A stretch of 64,000 nt of DNA from Haloimpatiens sp. FM7315. Lineage in GTDB: Bacteria > Bacillota > Clostridia > Clostridiales > Clostridiaceae. This document shows positions 10,614 to 20,708 of the stretch, one piece after another; positions within the stretch are counted from its first letter, which is position 1, and each line of letters begins with the position of its first letter. The notes beneath the pieces were generated by a model. The model had not been told where the DNA came from. It searched no databases and saw only the letters and a list, made by a program, of their open reading frames with translations. The stretch spans positions 1,352,001 to 1,416,000 of the forward strand of contig JBGVUE010000001.1 of NCBI GenBank assembly GCA_041861885.1, given 5' to 3'. The translations under genes and the position numbers were made by a program.

Positions 10614-10641
10614 AAGCATAAGTAGTAATCTACTTATGCTT
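10614..10641. terminator. Bidirectional terminator between the lipoprotein gene and perR
   Basis: A perfect 12-bp stem AAGCATAAGTAG (10614-10625) with 10630-10641 and a 4-base loop lies between convergent genes. It overlaps the perR stop codon. Confidence 0.75.
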
Positions 10642-11043
10642 GCAATTAGAACATAAACCATAAAAATAAACTTTGTTGCTTAATATTTCATAGTCAGTAT
10701 ATCTTTCAGCTTCCTCACTTAGTGTAGGAAAGATTAGACCATCAATGTCATCAACTTTTCCGCATTTTATGCACTGTATGTGTGGATGTGAAATGACATT
10801 TGCATCATATCTAAAACTTCCCTCGCCAACATTTAGCTCCTGAATTAGATTTACTTCTACTAGAGTTTTTAAGGCTTTATAAACAGTTGCTAAACTCATA
10901 GTAGGATAGCTTTCCTGTAAAGCTTTATATACTGTTTCAGCAGAAGGATGTTCTTTTGTTGACTTTAGATATTTGTAAACAGCAATTCTTTGAGGAGTTA
11001 ATTTTAAGTTTTTTTCTTTAAAAGTGGAAGTTATATTATCCAT
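10630..11043 (-). CDS. perR: Fur-family metal-dependent regulator, PerR type
   Basis: Fur superfamily repressor: N-terminal winged helix (LTPQRIAVYKYL, AETVYKAL, MSLATVYKALKTL) and C-terminal metal-binding dimerisation domain with HPHIQCIKC and CSNC. These give the two CxxC pairs of the structural zinc site. The HPHIQC block fits PerR (peroxide sensing) better than Fur or Zur. The assignment to PerR also rests on a memory that clostridial perR lies near the clp/lon block, so treat it as probable. I prefer ATG 11043 (MDNITSTFKEK), since AAAGGA lies 8 bases before it; ATG 11052 would crowd that site. A perfect inverted repeat lies 36 bases upstream. Confidence 0.78.
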   Translation of the reverse strand: MDNITSTFKEKNLKLTPQRIAVYKYLKSTKEHPSAETVYKALQESYPTMSLATVYKALKTLVEVNLIQELNVGEGSFRYDANVISHPHIQCIKCGKVDDIDGLIFPTLSEEAERYTDYEILSNKVYFYGLCSNCKHK

Positions 11044-11078
11044 ATTCATCATCCTTTATCGTTTAATTAATATTATTA

Positions 11079-11097
11079 TATAATAAAAATTATTATA
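11079..11097. promoter_or_regulatory. Candidate PerR/Fur-family operator upstream of perR
   Basis: TATAATAA (11079-11086), AAA, TTATTATA (11090-11097) is a perfect 8-bp inverted repeat in the perR leader. It is close to the PerR box consensus TTATAAT-N-ATTATAA, but its spacer is longer, so binding is inference. It could mediate autoregulation, and also lies about 145 bases upstream of the LCP gene. Confidence 0.42.
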
Positions 11098-11240
11098 TGT
11101 AAAGATATAATTGTTTATATTTGTAAAAATTAATTAAAGAGATAAAAAACATTTTAAAAAGTTTATTTTTAAATGAAAATATATTATAATTTAAGTGTTA
11201 GTTTTGTTTTGGTTGTAAATTTACTGTTGGAGGAATTTTA

Positions 11241-12253
11241 GTGGATAATAAAAGTGGAAATAATAAACAGAAAATAAGTAAGCGGAAAAAATTATAATTA
11301 CTATATTTGTAATATTAATAGGGATTTGTTTAGCTGGCGCTAGATATTTAAAATATAATTTATCAAAAATATCAGTAGCGGATAAAAATCAAAGTAAGGT
11401 TAAAAAAGAAGAAGTAACATCAAAAAATAAGGAAGAATTCAATACTAGTAATAGATATTTAAACATATTGCTTTTAGGAGTAGATGGAGCTCCAGGGGAT
11501 GCTAGTAAATATAATACAAATTCGGATGTAATGGTTTTTGCAAATTACAATAGGGAAACTAAGAAAATAAAAATGATTTCTATTCCGAGAGATACTTATG
11601 TAGATACCCTTACAACACCAATACCTAAGATAAATTCAGCTCATGCAAAAGGTGGATGTGAATTATCTAAAGAAGTAGTAGGAGATCTTTTAAAAACAAA
11701 AGTAGATTACTTTGTGAAAATAAACTATGAAGGATTCCATAAATTTATAGATGCTATAGGTGGAGTAGATGTTGTAATACCTAGAAATATGTATTATGAC
11801 GATGCCTCTCAAAATTTACATATACATTTTAATAAAGGTGAAAAAGTTCACTTAGATGGTCAGAAAGCAGAAGAATATATTAGGTGGAGAAAAAACAACG
11901 ATAATACTGGCTTTGATGATAGAGATTTAGGCAGAATTAAGAAAATGCAAGATTTTATGGAAGCTGTTATGGAAAAAGTAAAATCACCACTGATTATAAC
12001 AAAATTAAATGATATCATGAATGTAGTTACGGAATCTATAAAAACTGATATGCCTGTAAATGATATTTTAAAATATGGTTTAGAGGTAACGAAAATAGAT
12101 AAAGAAAATATTGATATGGAAGTTTTACCTGGGGAATTTAATAAAATTTATAATGAATATGCTAAAACTAAATTAGATTTTTACATAGTGGACAGGGATA
12201 AACTTGGTAAAATACTAGAAGAAGATAGTGAAGTTAAAAGTAGTAAAAAGTAA
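11241..12253 (+). CDS. LytR-CpsA-Psr (LCP) family protein (one apparent frameshift)
   Basis: Membrane-bound phosphotransferase family that joins wall teichoic acid or other glycopolymers to peptidoglycan outside the membrane. GTG 11241 follows TTGGAGGAA. A short basic tail and one membrane segment (IIITIFVILIGICLAGA) precede the LCP domain, which starts at ILLLGVDGAPGD. Key residues are visible: NSDVMVF, the Arg pair in ISIPRDTYV, INSAHAKGG, and the downstream REE-type region with YIRWRKNNDNTGFDDRDLGR. One A is missing in the run 11286-11291; restored length is 337 residues. It stands alone, with a terminator at each side. Confidence 0.9.
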
Positions 12254-12260
12254 ATAATAT

Positions 12261-12310
12261 AAGGGTAGTATGCTGATAGAAATTTAATTTATTAGTATAT
12301 TACCCTTTTC
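12261..12310 (+). terminator. Terminator after the LCP gene
   Basis: An imperfect stem of about 17 pairs with a few G-T pairs joins AAGGGTAGTATGCTGAT (12261-12277) to 12291-12307 and is followed by TTTTC. Confidence 0.7.
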
Positions 12311-12434
12311 ATTTATTTAGTTGTTATACTATGAAGTTTTTTAAAATAATATTATATTAATAGAAGTTTATTATTTAATTAAGTTTTTGAATAAATATAG
12401 TAGTTAAAATATTAAATAGGGGGTGAAAACGTTG

Positions 12435-13837
12435 ATGTTAAATATGTCAACGGAAATATATTGAGAAGGACTTATGTTTTAGATACCAATGTGCTTTTAT
12501 ATTCACCAGGAGCTATTCTTACTTTTGAAGATAATGATGTAGTTATACCTGAGATAGTTCTTGAGGAATTAGACAGTTTTAAAAAGGATAAATCAGATTT
12601 AGGAGCTAATGCAAGATATGCGGCTAGATTAATAGATGAGTTTAGAAAAAAAGGAAGATTAAATGAAGGAATTGATCTTCCAGGTGGTGGAAACTTAAGG
12701 GTAGAGATGAACTGCTATAATACAGAGCTTCCAAGGGCTTGGGATATAAATAAACCCGATAACAGAATAATTCAAGTATGTAAGGCACTAAAATCTAAGG
12801 GTGAAGATGTATATTTAATTACAAAAGATATATTTCAGCGCATTAAAGCTGATATAGTAGATATAAATGTGGAAAATTTCCATGAAAAAGTTGTTCCTGA
12901 ATATGAAAGTCAATACACAGGAAGAATAGAAGTTTATCTTTCCTCAGAAAAATTAAATGAATTTTATACAAATAAGAATATAAATACTGAGGGACTTTTA
13001 TGTTATTGTATGGAAAGTAATAAATATTTTGAACCAAAGCTGGTTGTAAATGAATTCCTTCTAATGCATGCTATTGATAATACTAGAAAAACCGCTCTAG
13101 GAAGATATGACGGTAAAAATATTGTGCCCTTGTATCATAAAGAAGTTAAGCCTCTAAACATAGTTCCAAGAAATATAGGACAGAAATTTATGTTAGAAGC
13201 ACTTTGTATGGATGCGGATAAGGCTCCCCTTGTTATAATTAAAGGTCCTGCAGGTACGGCAAAAACTTTGTTTTCTTTGGCTGTTGGTTTGCATAAAATA
13301 ATAGGTTATGAAGAAAAACAGTATAGGAGGGTGCTAGTTTGTAGACCTAATGTTACTATGGATGAAGAAATTGGCTTTCTTCCTGGTTCCGAAGAAGAAA
13401 AAATAGCACCATTTATGAGACCTATATTTGATAATTTAGAAATATTAATGGACTCCAATAATGGTGGAAAACATAAAAATGATATAGAATTTAGTGATGG
13501 AATAACAGAATTGTTTAATAAAAGGATTATAACAACAGAGGCGGTAGCCTATTTGAGAGGAAGATCTATAGTTAACAATTGGGTTATAATAGATGAAGCA
13601 CAAAACTTATCTCCAAAACAAGTAAAAGCTATAATTACAAGAGCTGGAGCGGGGACTAAGTTGGTTTTAATAGGAGACCCAGAGCAAATTGATCAGCCTT
13701 TTTTAGATTCTAGGTCAAATGGCCTTTGTTATGCCTCGGAGAAAATGAAAGGCAGTGAATTTTGTTATCAAGTTACACTAAGATATGATGAGTGTGAGAG
13801 ATCGGCTTTAGCTTATGAGGGATCAAAGAGATTATAA
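12435..13837 (+). CDS. PhoH family ATPase with N-terminal PIN domain
   Basis: Two-domain protein: an N-terminal PIN nuclease-fold domain (YVLDTNVLLYSP, EIVLEELDSFKKDK, later VYLITKDIF) and a C-terminal PhoH ATPase with Walker A IKGPAGTAKT and Walker B WVIIDEAQNLS. B. subtilis YlaK and related PhoH2-type proteins share this layout; they act in RNA metabolism, probably as RNA helicase/nuclease, though the role here is inferred. The frame is open from TTG 12461, which has only a weak ribosome site. ATG 12435 (or TTG 12432) sits behind AGGGGGTG and joins the frame if one A is added to the run 12454-12456, giving MLNMSTENILRRTYVLDTNV and 467 residues. I prefer that start. A terminator follows. Confidence 0.85.
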
Positions 13838-13854
13838 ATAATATATGGATTCTT

Positions 13855-13890
13855 AGAGAGAAATTCCGTTTTAAGGTTTCTCTCTTTTCT
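13855..13890 (+). terminator. Rho-independent terminator after the PIN-PhoH gene
   Basis: AGAGAGAAA (13855-13863) pairs with TTTCTCTCT (13877-13885) and a T-rich tail follows. Confidence 0.85.
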
Positions 13891-13988
13891 TTAATACTAA
13901 TTGCCTTGAGTAATAAATGAGTAAATGATACAATATTCTAAAAGAATGTAAATAAGACAAATTGAAGTATTTTAGGTAAGGTGATGAT

Positions 13989-14974
13989 TTGAAAGATAAG
14001 ATTAGGCTAAAATCTGTGGTAAAAATATTAGTTTTTCAGGTAATTATTATTGCAATTACAGTACCTATTTTTGTGTTTTATGGTCCTTTCTATAATGTAA
14101 AAAAACATGTAGTTGAATCTTCTATGACTTCGTTATCACATAAATACATAGCAAAGTTCTTTTTATCTCAGCATGAAATTGAAAAATTACTTAATAGTAA
14201 TGAAATAGTTATAGATGAGCAAAAAAATCTAGAAGAGATTGCAAGAAATATTAAGAATAATTCTTATGATAATTTGCATATAGAAAAATATGAAATAAAA
14301 AGTGAAAGATTTATAGGATACATTTTAAAGATAAATAGTCCTAAAAAAATAAGGGTTGGATATAGCAGTAGTCATTTTAAAAATGGAGAGACTACGAGTA
14401 AAATAGCAGATAGAAAAAAAGCAGTAGCAGCTATTAATGCTGGTGGTTTTCAATATAAAAAGCAAAATAATGCTTGGATTAGTAAAGGAACCAATCCTAT
14501 TGGAATCATAATATCAAAGAGTAAAATAATTAATCCTGTGCAAAATGAAGAGGAAAAAAATGATACTATTGCATTTACAGAAGAAGGAGTTCTTTTGGTG
14601 GGAAAATATAGTTTAAAAGAGTTAACTAAAAAAAGACTTCTGAAGCTGTTTCTTTTGGACCTGCACTGGTTGTAAATGGAAAGGGTACTATAATAAAAGG
14701 CGATGGTGGATGGGGAATAGCACCGAGAACTGCTATTGGTCAGAAAAAGGACGGCAGTGTATTGTTTTTAGTTATAGATGGACGTCAAACTAATAGTTAT
14801 GGTGCTACACTTAAAGATATCCAGAATGTAATGATAAAATTTGGAGCTTATAGTGGGGCAAATTTAGATGGTGGATCTTCATCTACTATGTTTTATAAAG
14901 GAAAAACAATTAATAATCCAAGTTCACCTTTAGGAGAAAGGACAGTTCCATCAATAATATATGTAGAAAACTAA
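13989..14974 (+). CDS. Phosphodiester glycosidase family (NAGPA domain) exoprotein (one apparent frameshift)
   Basis: One N-terminal membrane anchor (ILVFQVIIIAITVPIFVFYG) is followed by a NAGPA domain, the family of mammalian uncovering enzyme and B. subtilis YoeA/ExoP-like exopolysaccharide proteins. Family blocks seen: AAINAGGFQY, PIGIIISKSKI, SFGPALVVNGKG, GIAPRTAIGQ, VIDGRQTNSYGAT and NLDGGSSSTMFYKG. The substrate is unknown; family members cleave sugar phosphodiesters outside the cell. One A is missing from the run 14628-14634; restored length is 328 residues. TTG 13989 lies behind AAGGTG. It is probably co-transcribed with the anchored protein gene that starts 18 bases after its stop. 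Confidence 0.82.
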
Positions 14975-14992
14975 GCTTAATGAGGTAAATAT

Positions 14993-16010
14993 ATGAGTAG
15001 ATTTAAAAATATGTTTTTCATAGGTGCAATTACAGTTTTTATTGAGTTAGTAGTATTGGGGTATATGAATAAATTTACTTTTTGGATTCAGTTGATGTTA
15101 CTATTAACAAAATTAAAGAGGAAAAGGCAGAAAATTCAAAAGAAGCTATAGTAATGCCGACTATAGTTAAAGATTTTAATATTTCATTTGATGGAAGCTA
15201 TATATCTTATTGCCTAGGAAATAAGATATATGTTATTAATACAAAAAGTGGTTTTAAAAGAGAAATCACCCTTGATAAAAATACTTTTGTAAATAAATAT
15301 TTATGGCTTAAAGATCGTAACAGATTGATAATAGGTGAAAAAAATAGAGAATTCATCTAGTGAGTTTAGTTTGTCCTATTATGATGCCGATAAGAATATT
15401 AAAGATAATATAACTCATCTGTCCTGGGAGAGCAAAGGGTATAATATTACAGATATATCACTAGCTTCTTCATTAGATATTGTTTATACGAAAATATCAA
15501 ATGAAAAAAAATCTAAGATATACAGTGTTGATCTAGTAAAAAATTTAAGCGAAATAGATTTAAAAAGTGAAATTCTAGGAGCTATGCAAGCTAGTGAATC
15601 GAGGGATGAGCTTTTTTATGAGGATTTAAAAAGCAATAAACTTATTAGTAATTTTAAGGGGGTTAACAAGGAAAGACTGGACTTAAAGGACATGAGATTT
15701 CTATATTTTGATAGGGAGGAAAATTATTATTTTTATATTGAGAAGGAAGGGGTAGTGCATAAAGTTATTATAATGAAATCATTAAATTATAATAGTATAA
15801 AACAAATAGAATTAAAACATCCAGTTACAAAAACATATATATATAACTTCAAAGGGATATATATATGCCAATGAAGAAGAAAACAAGACCGTATTAAATC
15901 TTTTAACAAATAAGGAAACAAAATATTATGGTAGATTTATAGGATTTTATGATGAAGGATTTATATATGAAAAAGATAAACTGTATAAAAAAATTTTAAT
16001 ATTAATGTAA
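14993..16010 (+). CDS. Membrane-anchored hypothetical protein, propeller-like (three apparent frameshifts)
   Basis: No named family recognised. ATG 14993 follows AATGAGG and opens one membrane segment (MFFIGAITVFIELVVLGYM) joined to a 300-residue extracytoplasmic domain. Repeated blocks of the kind DFNISFDGSYISYCLGNKIYVI and YNFKGYIYANEEENKTVLNL suggest a TolB/WD-like beta-propeller; this is inference. The frame needs three single-base fixes: one T added at 15079-15083, one A removed at 15338-15344, and one G removed at 15854-15856. These give 338 residues ending in KKILILM. The clustering of three errors here makes the exact sequence uncertain. It sits between the phosphodiester glycosidase and the M50 protease. 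Confidence 0.55.
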
Positions 16011-16066
16011 AATAAAAAATATATTATTAATCAAGCTAGATATTATGTTTGATATAGGAGGAAAAT

Positions 16067-16740
16067 ATGTTTAGTGACAAATATATTATATTAGAAAAAA
16101 TACTTATGATACCGGCAATATTAATAGCTTTTACTGTACATGAATATGCCCATGGTATTGTTTCAGATAAACTTGGAGATAAAACTGCAAGACTTCAGGG
16201 AAGACTTACCCTAAATCCAATAAAGCATATAGACTTTATGGGCTTTATTATGATACTAATTTTAGGCTTTGGATGGGCAAAACCTATTGAAACTAATCCA
16301 TCTTCTTATAAGAATTACTATAAAGATGATTTAAAGGTATCTTTTGCAGGTCCTATAGCTAATTTAATTACTGCAGCATTTTTTGCTTTAATTTATGGAG
16401 TTTTAAATAATCATTTATATAATTTAGTTGACAGTGAAAAGGGAAGTAAAGTTTTATTTTTCTTATTGTATATTGTAACAAAAACAGTAATTATTAATTC
16501 TATGTTGTTTTTGTTTAACCTATTACCTGTGCCTGGATTTGATGGATTCCATATTATAAGAGATTTATTTCCAAGAGTCATAAATAAGTTTGGTGGGAAT
16601 TTCTATACATACCAAATGGTTTTTTAGCTATTTTATTAATTCCGCTACCAATAATCAAAACTTCAATTGTATCTTATATTGTTGGAATACCATCCTACTA
16701 CATAGCTGAACTTTTTCTTAAGATAGGGAGTGCTATATAA
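16067..16740 (+). CDS. Site-2-protease-type M50 family metallopeptidase (one apparent frameshift)
   Basis: Intramembrane zinc metalloprotease of the small SpoIVFB-like/RseP-core type without a PDZ domain. It has the HEYAHG zinc motif (HExxH) in the first membrane helix, LNPIKHIDFMG, the FNLLPVPGFDG block supplying the third zinc ligand, and five or so membrane helices. One T is missing in the run 16620-16625; the repaired C-terminus continues LAILLIPLPIIKTSI to 224 residues. ATG 16067 lies behind ATAGGAGG. The histidine kinase gene starts 3 bases after its stop, so the two are likely translated together. Its substrate is not deducible. Confidence 0.85.
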
Positions 16741-16742
16741 TA

Positions 16743-17836
16743 GTGCAAAGTTACAGAATTATATTAGATTTTTCCATAATGCTATATTGTATTATTACTG
16801 GTACAAAGGATAATAGCGTTAGTTTTGACAAATTAATAGTTTATTTACTTATATACATTAATTTAAAGATGCTGGTATATTTATTTAGTGAAAAGAAGAC
16901 AAAACTTGTTTTAAGTTTTTTTGCTTAATATTTATATGCATTGTATCAAAGGAAGTTAATGAAATTTTTATTTTAATGATTCCACCTATTACCTGTTTAA
17001 TATTTGAAAAAATAAGAAAAAGCAATTTTTTACTTATAATTTTCTTGTCTTGCTTTATATTCATAATTTCTAGTGAATTTATTAATATATTTGTTTTTGT
17101 TAGTATTATTAGTATGCTTATATACTCTATGAGTTTTAATGAGGATAAAAAAATTAAAGAACTTATTTTAGAAAATGATTCCCTAAGACAAGATAATTTT
17201 GAACTTATAAACAAAATTTATAAAGAGAAAGCATACATTAAAGAAGTTAACTATTCAGCTATTTTAGAGGAGAGAAATAAAATAGCTCAAAAAATTCATG
17301 ACAATATTGGACACACTATAGCAGGAAGTTTAATGCATCTTGAGGCAGCTAAGCTAATTATAAGTGATAGTAGCCCTAAAGCTATGATAGAGAATACCAT
17401 AAATAATTTAAGAGAAGGTATGAATGATATAAGGTGTACATTAAAAAATATAAAACCTACCGAAGAGGAAGTGGGGATAAATAAAATTAAGTTGGAACTT
17501 AATAAATTTACAAGTTCTACAAATATTAAATCTAAATTTATTTTTGATTGCGATTTAGATGATATTTCTTTTAGCAAGTGGAGGATTATAAATGAGAATC
17601 TAAAAGAAGCTTTGACCAATACTCTTAAATATGCTAAAGCCTCTGAAGTTTCTGTAAAAATAAAGAAGTTTAATAAGTTTATAAGAGTGGAATTTAAAGA
17701 TAACGGGCTAGGCGTAGGTAATATAAAGAAAGGCATGGGTTTAAGGGGAATTGAAGAAAGAACTGAAAGCATTGGTGGGAAAATTATTTTAAGCAAAGAG
17801 GATGGATTTTCAATAATTATGATTTTACCACTGTAA
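16743..17836 (+). CDS. Sensor histidine kinase, HisKA_3 (NarX/LiaS/DesK) type (one apparent frameshift)
   Basis: Membrane histidine kinase with about five N-terminal hydrophobic segments and almost no extracytoplasmic loop, so it probably senses membrane or membrane-bound compounds. A short coiled stretch (LILENDSLRQDNFELINKI) leads to the HisKA_3 dimerisation helix with the phospho-His in KIAQKIHDNIGHTIAG. The HATPase domain follows, with N-box NENLKEALTNTLKYAKA and G-box DNGLGVGNIKKGMGLRGI. One T is missing at 16916-16922; restored length is 364 residues. GTG 16743 overlaps the end of the upstream unit. The response regulator lies 14 bases downstream, and the exporter follows, a kinase-regulator-ABC layout as in LnrJK-LnrLMN of B. 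subtilis. Confidence 0.88.
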
Positions 17837-17850
17837 AAGGGGGACAATAT

Positions 17851-18486
17851 ATGCAAAAAATTCAAGTGCTTATAGCTGATGATGATTCACTTATAAGAGA
17901 GGGTTTGAAAATAATACTTGATATGGATGAAAGATTTCATGTAGTTGATACTGTAGATAACGGGTTAAAAGCTATAGAATCTTGCAAAAACAAACCTATA
18001 GATGTAGCACTTTTAGATATGAGAATGCCAGTTATGAATGGAGTTGAAGCTATTAAATATATATCAAATAGCAGTAAGGTGAAAATATTAGTATTAACTA
18101 CTTTTGATGAGGATGATTATATTAAAGAAGCACTTAAATACGGGGCTAAGGGGTACATACTTAAAAATAACACCCCAGATGCAATTAAAAATGCAATAAT
18201 ATCTGTTTATCATGGTTCTAATGTTATAGAAGATGTTATTATGGAAAAATTGAAACAGGGTTTTGTGGATACGGATGATAATAAAATTGATATTAATAAA
18301 TTTACAAAACGGGAAATCGAAGTTATCAAGTATATTTCTAAAGGTTTATCAAATAAAGAAATTAGTGAGAAGCTTTTTCTTTCAGAAGGAACTGTGAAAA
18401 ATTATATAACAAACATTCTTAATAAAACAGAGCTTAAACACAGAACTCAAATAGCTATATACTATATAAATGGGAAAATAGAGTAA
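17851..18486 (+). CDS. Response regulator, NarL/LuxR family
   Basis: Partner of the kinase just upstream. Receiver domain with acidic pocket DDD at residues 10-12, phospho-Asp 56 in DVALLDMRMP, Thr in VLTTFDEDDY and Lys in GYILKNNTP. The C-terminal LuxR-type helix-turn-helix has FTKREIEVIKYISKGLSNKE and LFLSEGTVKNYITNIL. Total 211 residues, full family length, no frame break. ATG 17851 follows AAAAGGGGG. It most likely activates the ABC transporter genes downstream, from which it is separated by a terminator and about 75 bases of leader. Confidence 0.94.
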   Translation: MQKIQVLIADDDSLIREGLKIILDMDERFHVVDTVDNGLKAIESCKNKPIDVALLDMRMPVMNGVEAIKYISNSSKVKILVLTTFDEDDYIKEALKYGAKGYILKNNTPDAIKNAIISVYHGSNVIEDVIMEKLKQGFVDTDDNKIDINKFTKREIEVIKYISKGLSNKEISEKLFLSEGTVKNYITNILNKTELKHRTQIAIYYINGKIE

Positions 18487-18514
18487 TGTTATGACTTTAG
18501 TCATATATAAAAAT

Positions 18515-18547
18515 GACTTTTTCTAGTAAAGGAAAGGTCTTTTTTTG
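18515..18547 (+). terminator. Terminator between response regulator and ABC genes
   Basis: A 9-pair stem (GACTTTTTC, 18515-18523, with 18531-18539, two or three G-T pairs) is followed by a run of T at 18540-18546. It implies that the ABC operon has its own promoter. Confidence 0.75.
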
Positions 18548-18623
18548 TAAAATATTAATATAGAGATAAGGATTAATGAAAGAGAGTATATCTTATTTAA
18601 ATTTCAAAAAGGAGGAATATTAA

Positions 18624-19559
18624 ATGAAAATAATAGAGATTAAAAATCTTAGAAAAAAGTTTAAAGATAATGTAGCAGTAGATGGAATAAATTTATCCGT
18701 AGAAGAGGGAGAGATTTATGGATTTTTAGGGCCAAATGGAGCTGGTAAAAGCACAACAATAAACATATTAACGGGAATTTTATCTATGGATGAGGGAGAA
18801 ATAAAGATATTCCAAAAAGATATAATAAAAAATTCAGATTATGTAAAGAGAAATATAGGAATAGTTCCACAGGATATATCAATATATGAGGATTTAACGG
18901 CTTATGAAAATGTGAATTTTTTTGCAGGCCTATATGGATTAAGGGGAGAAATACTAAAAAATAAAGTTAAAGAAGCCCTAGAATTTGTTGGACTAACTGA
19001 ATATCAAAAAAGTTTTGCAAAAAATTTTTCAGGCGGTATGAAAAGAAGACTAAATATAGCCTGTGCAATAGCTCATAATCCTAAGATAATCATAATGGAT
19101 GAACCAACAGTTGGTATTGACCCACAGTCAAGAAATCATATATTAGAATCAGTTAAGAAGTTAAACAAAAAGGGATGTACCATAATATACACAAGTCATT
19201 ACATGGAGGAAGTAGAGCAGATATGTACTAAGGTTGCAATAATAGATCATGGTAAAATAATAGCTGAAGGAGATAAAGAAGAACTTAAAAGTTTAATCAC
19301 AGATAAGAATATGGTGAATATAAAAATTTCTTCTGTAGAAGACATAAAATTAGAAGAGTTAAAAGAAATTGAGGGTATTTGTAATATAGAAATCAAAGAC
19401 AATGTAATTAGAATTGAAAGTCTTAAAGAAATAAACAATTTAGATAAGATAATTATGTATTTTGTTAAAAATAAAATTCACATTAGTACCATAGAGAGTA
19501 AGGAGCCTGATTTAGAAACTGTCTTCTTAACATTGACAGGAAGAAAATTAAGAGATTAA
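18624..19559 (+). CDS. ABC-2 exporter ATP-binding protein (LnrL/CcmA type)
   Basis: ATPase of a drug, lipid or peptide exporter. Walker A GPNGAGKSTT, signature FSGGMKRRLN, Walker B IIIMDEPTVGIDP, H-loop YTSHYMEE. The C-terminal extension of about 80 residues is usual for the ABC-2 ATPases that pair with separate permeases. 311 residues, intact. ATG 18624 follows AAAAAGGAGG. It is the first gene of a tight operon with two permeases. Homologues such as B. subtilis LnrL confer resistance to membrane-active antibiotics; the substrate here is unknown. Confidence 0.93.
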   Translation: MKIIEIKNLRKKFKDNVAVDGINLSVEEGEIYGFLGPNGAGKSTTINILTGILSMDEGEIKIFQKDIIKNSDYVKRNIGIVPQDISIYEDLTAYENVNFFAGLYGLRGEILKNKVKEALEFVGLTEYQKSFAKNFSGGMKRRLNIACAIAHNPKIIIMDEPTVGIDPQSRNHILESVKKLNKKGCTIIYTSHYMEEVEQICTKVAIIDHGKIIAEGDKEELKSLITDKNMVNIKISSVEDIKLEELKEIEGICNIEIKDNVIRIESLKEINNLDKIIMYFVKNKIHISTIESKEPDLETVFLTLTGRKLRD

Positions 19560-19577
19560 AGGAAAGGAGAAATAAAT

Positions 19578-20707
19578 TTGAATATATTTAATGTTTTAAT
19601 GAAAGAATTGAAAATTCAATTTAGAGACAAAAAAGCAATGAGTATTATGACGATATTTCCTATAATTTTAATAGTAATATTAGGAACTGCTTTTTCAGGT
19701 TCATTTAAGAATACAACCATTATTTCTGATGTAAAGGTAGGTTACTTTATTGAAGATAAGGGCCAATTAACTTCGGCTATGAGTAAATTTACTGAAGAAT
19801 TTCATAACTTAGACATTAAGTTTAATAAGATAGAAAGCAAAGAAGAGGGTATAAATAATGTAAAAAACTGCAAATATGATGTCTTTATAAATGTAAATTC
19901 TAAGAATAAAAAAATAGAGTTATATAAAAATGAAAGGTATAATCTTACGGCTGGTTTGATTGAAAACATAATGGATATTTTTGTAGATAAGTGTAATTTA
20001 AACATGGAATTATATAGAATTAATCCAGTAGAAGCAGGTAAAATCATAAGTGAAAAAGAAAAAGAACCTTCTTTTATTTCACTTAAAACTTTGAATGGCA
20101 AAAATTCGCCAAGAGCTAAAGATTATTATTCTATAACTATGATAAGTTTAATAATATTATATAGCTCATTAGCTGGAACATTTTCAATAAAGGCTGAGAG
20201 TTATAACAATACGAAAAATAGATTGTTTTATGCACCAGTAAAGAAATTTGAAGTGTTTATCGGAAAGACTATGGGACTTACTATTATTACTTTTTTCAAA
20301 TTTTGCTTGTATTTCTTTTCAGTAAATATATTTTAAAAACCTACTGGGGCGAACATATTTTACTAGAGTTAATCATATTTTTAACTTTAATAATAATGTC
20401 TTTAAGTATTGGAATGGCAGTAGCATTTTTGTTTAAAAGTGATGAAGCTAGTTCAGCAGGGTTAAATTCTATAATACCAATATTTGCTTTTTTAGGTGGA
20501 GCTTATGCACCTATTAATTTTAAAGAAGGAAGTATTTTTATGAATATATGTAAAATATCACCTCTTAAGTGGACCAATGATGGGCTCTTAAAGCTAATAT
20601 ATGCTAATGACACTTCATATGTAGGTATAGCTATTGCTATAAATTTAACTATAGCTGTAATTTTACTAATATTTTCTTCTTTAATGTTTAGAAAGGAGGA
20701 AGCTTAG
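19578..20707 (+). CDS. ABC-2 type permease, first subunit (one apparent frameshift)
   Basis: Membrane subunit with the ABC2_membrane_3 layout. One N-terminal helix (MSIMTIFPIILIVILGTAFSG) is followed by a large extracytoplasmic domain of about 150 residues and five C-terminal helices (beginning YSITMISLIILYSSL). The frame stops at 20336 because one T is missing from the run 20316-20319. Restored it reads through FFFSKYILKTYWGEH to 376 residues and stops 1 base before the second permease start. TTG 19578 lies behind AAAGGAG. LnrM/YfiM-like. Confidence 0.87.
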
Positions 20708-20708
20708 A

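Noticed and set aside
17296..17865. 189-codon open frame on the minus strand
   Set aside because: Antisense shadow of the histidine kinase, composed of Leu/Ile/Ser-rich low-complexity sequence.
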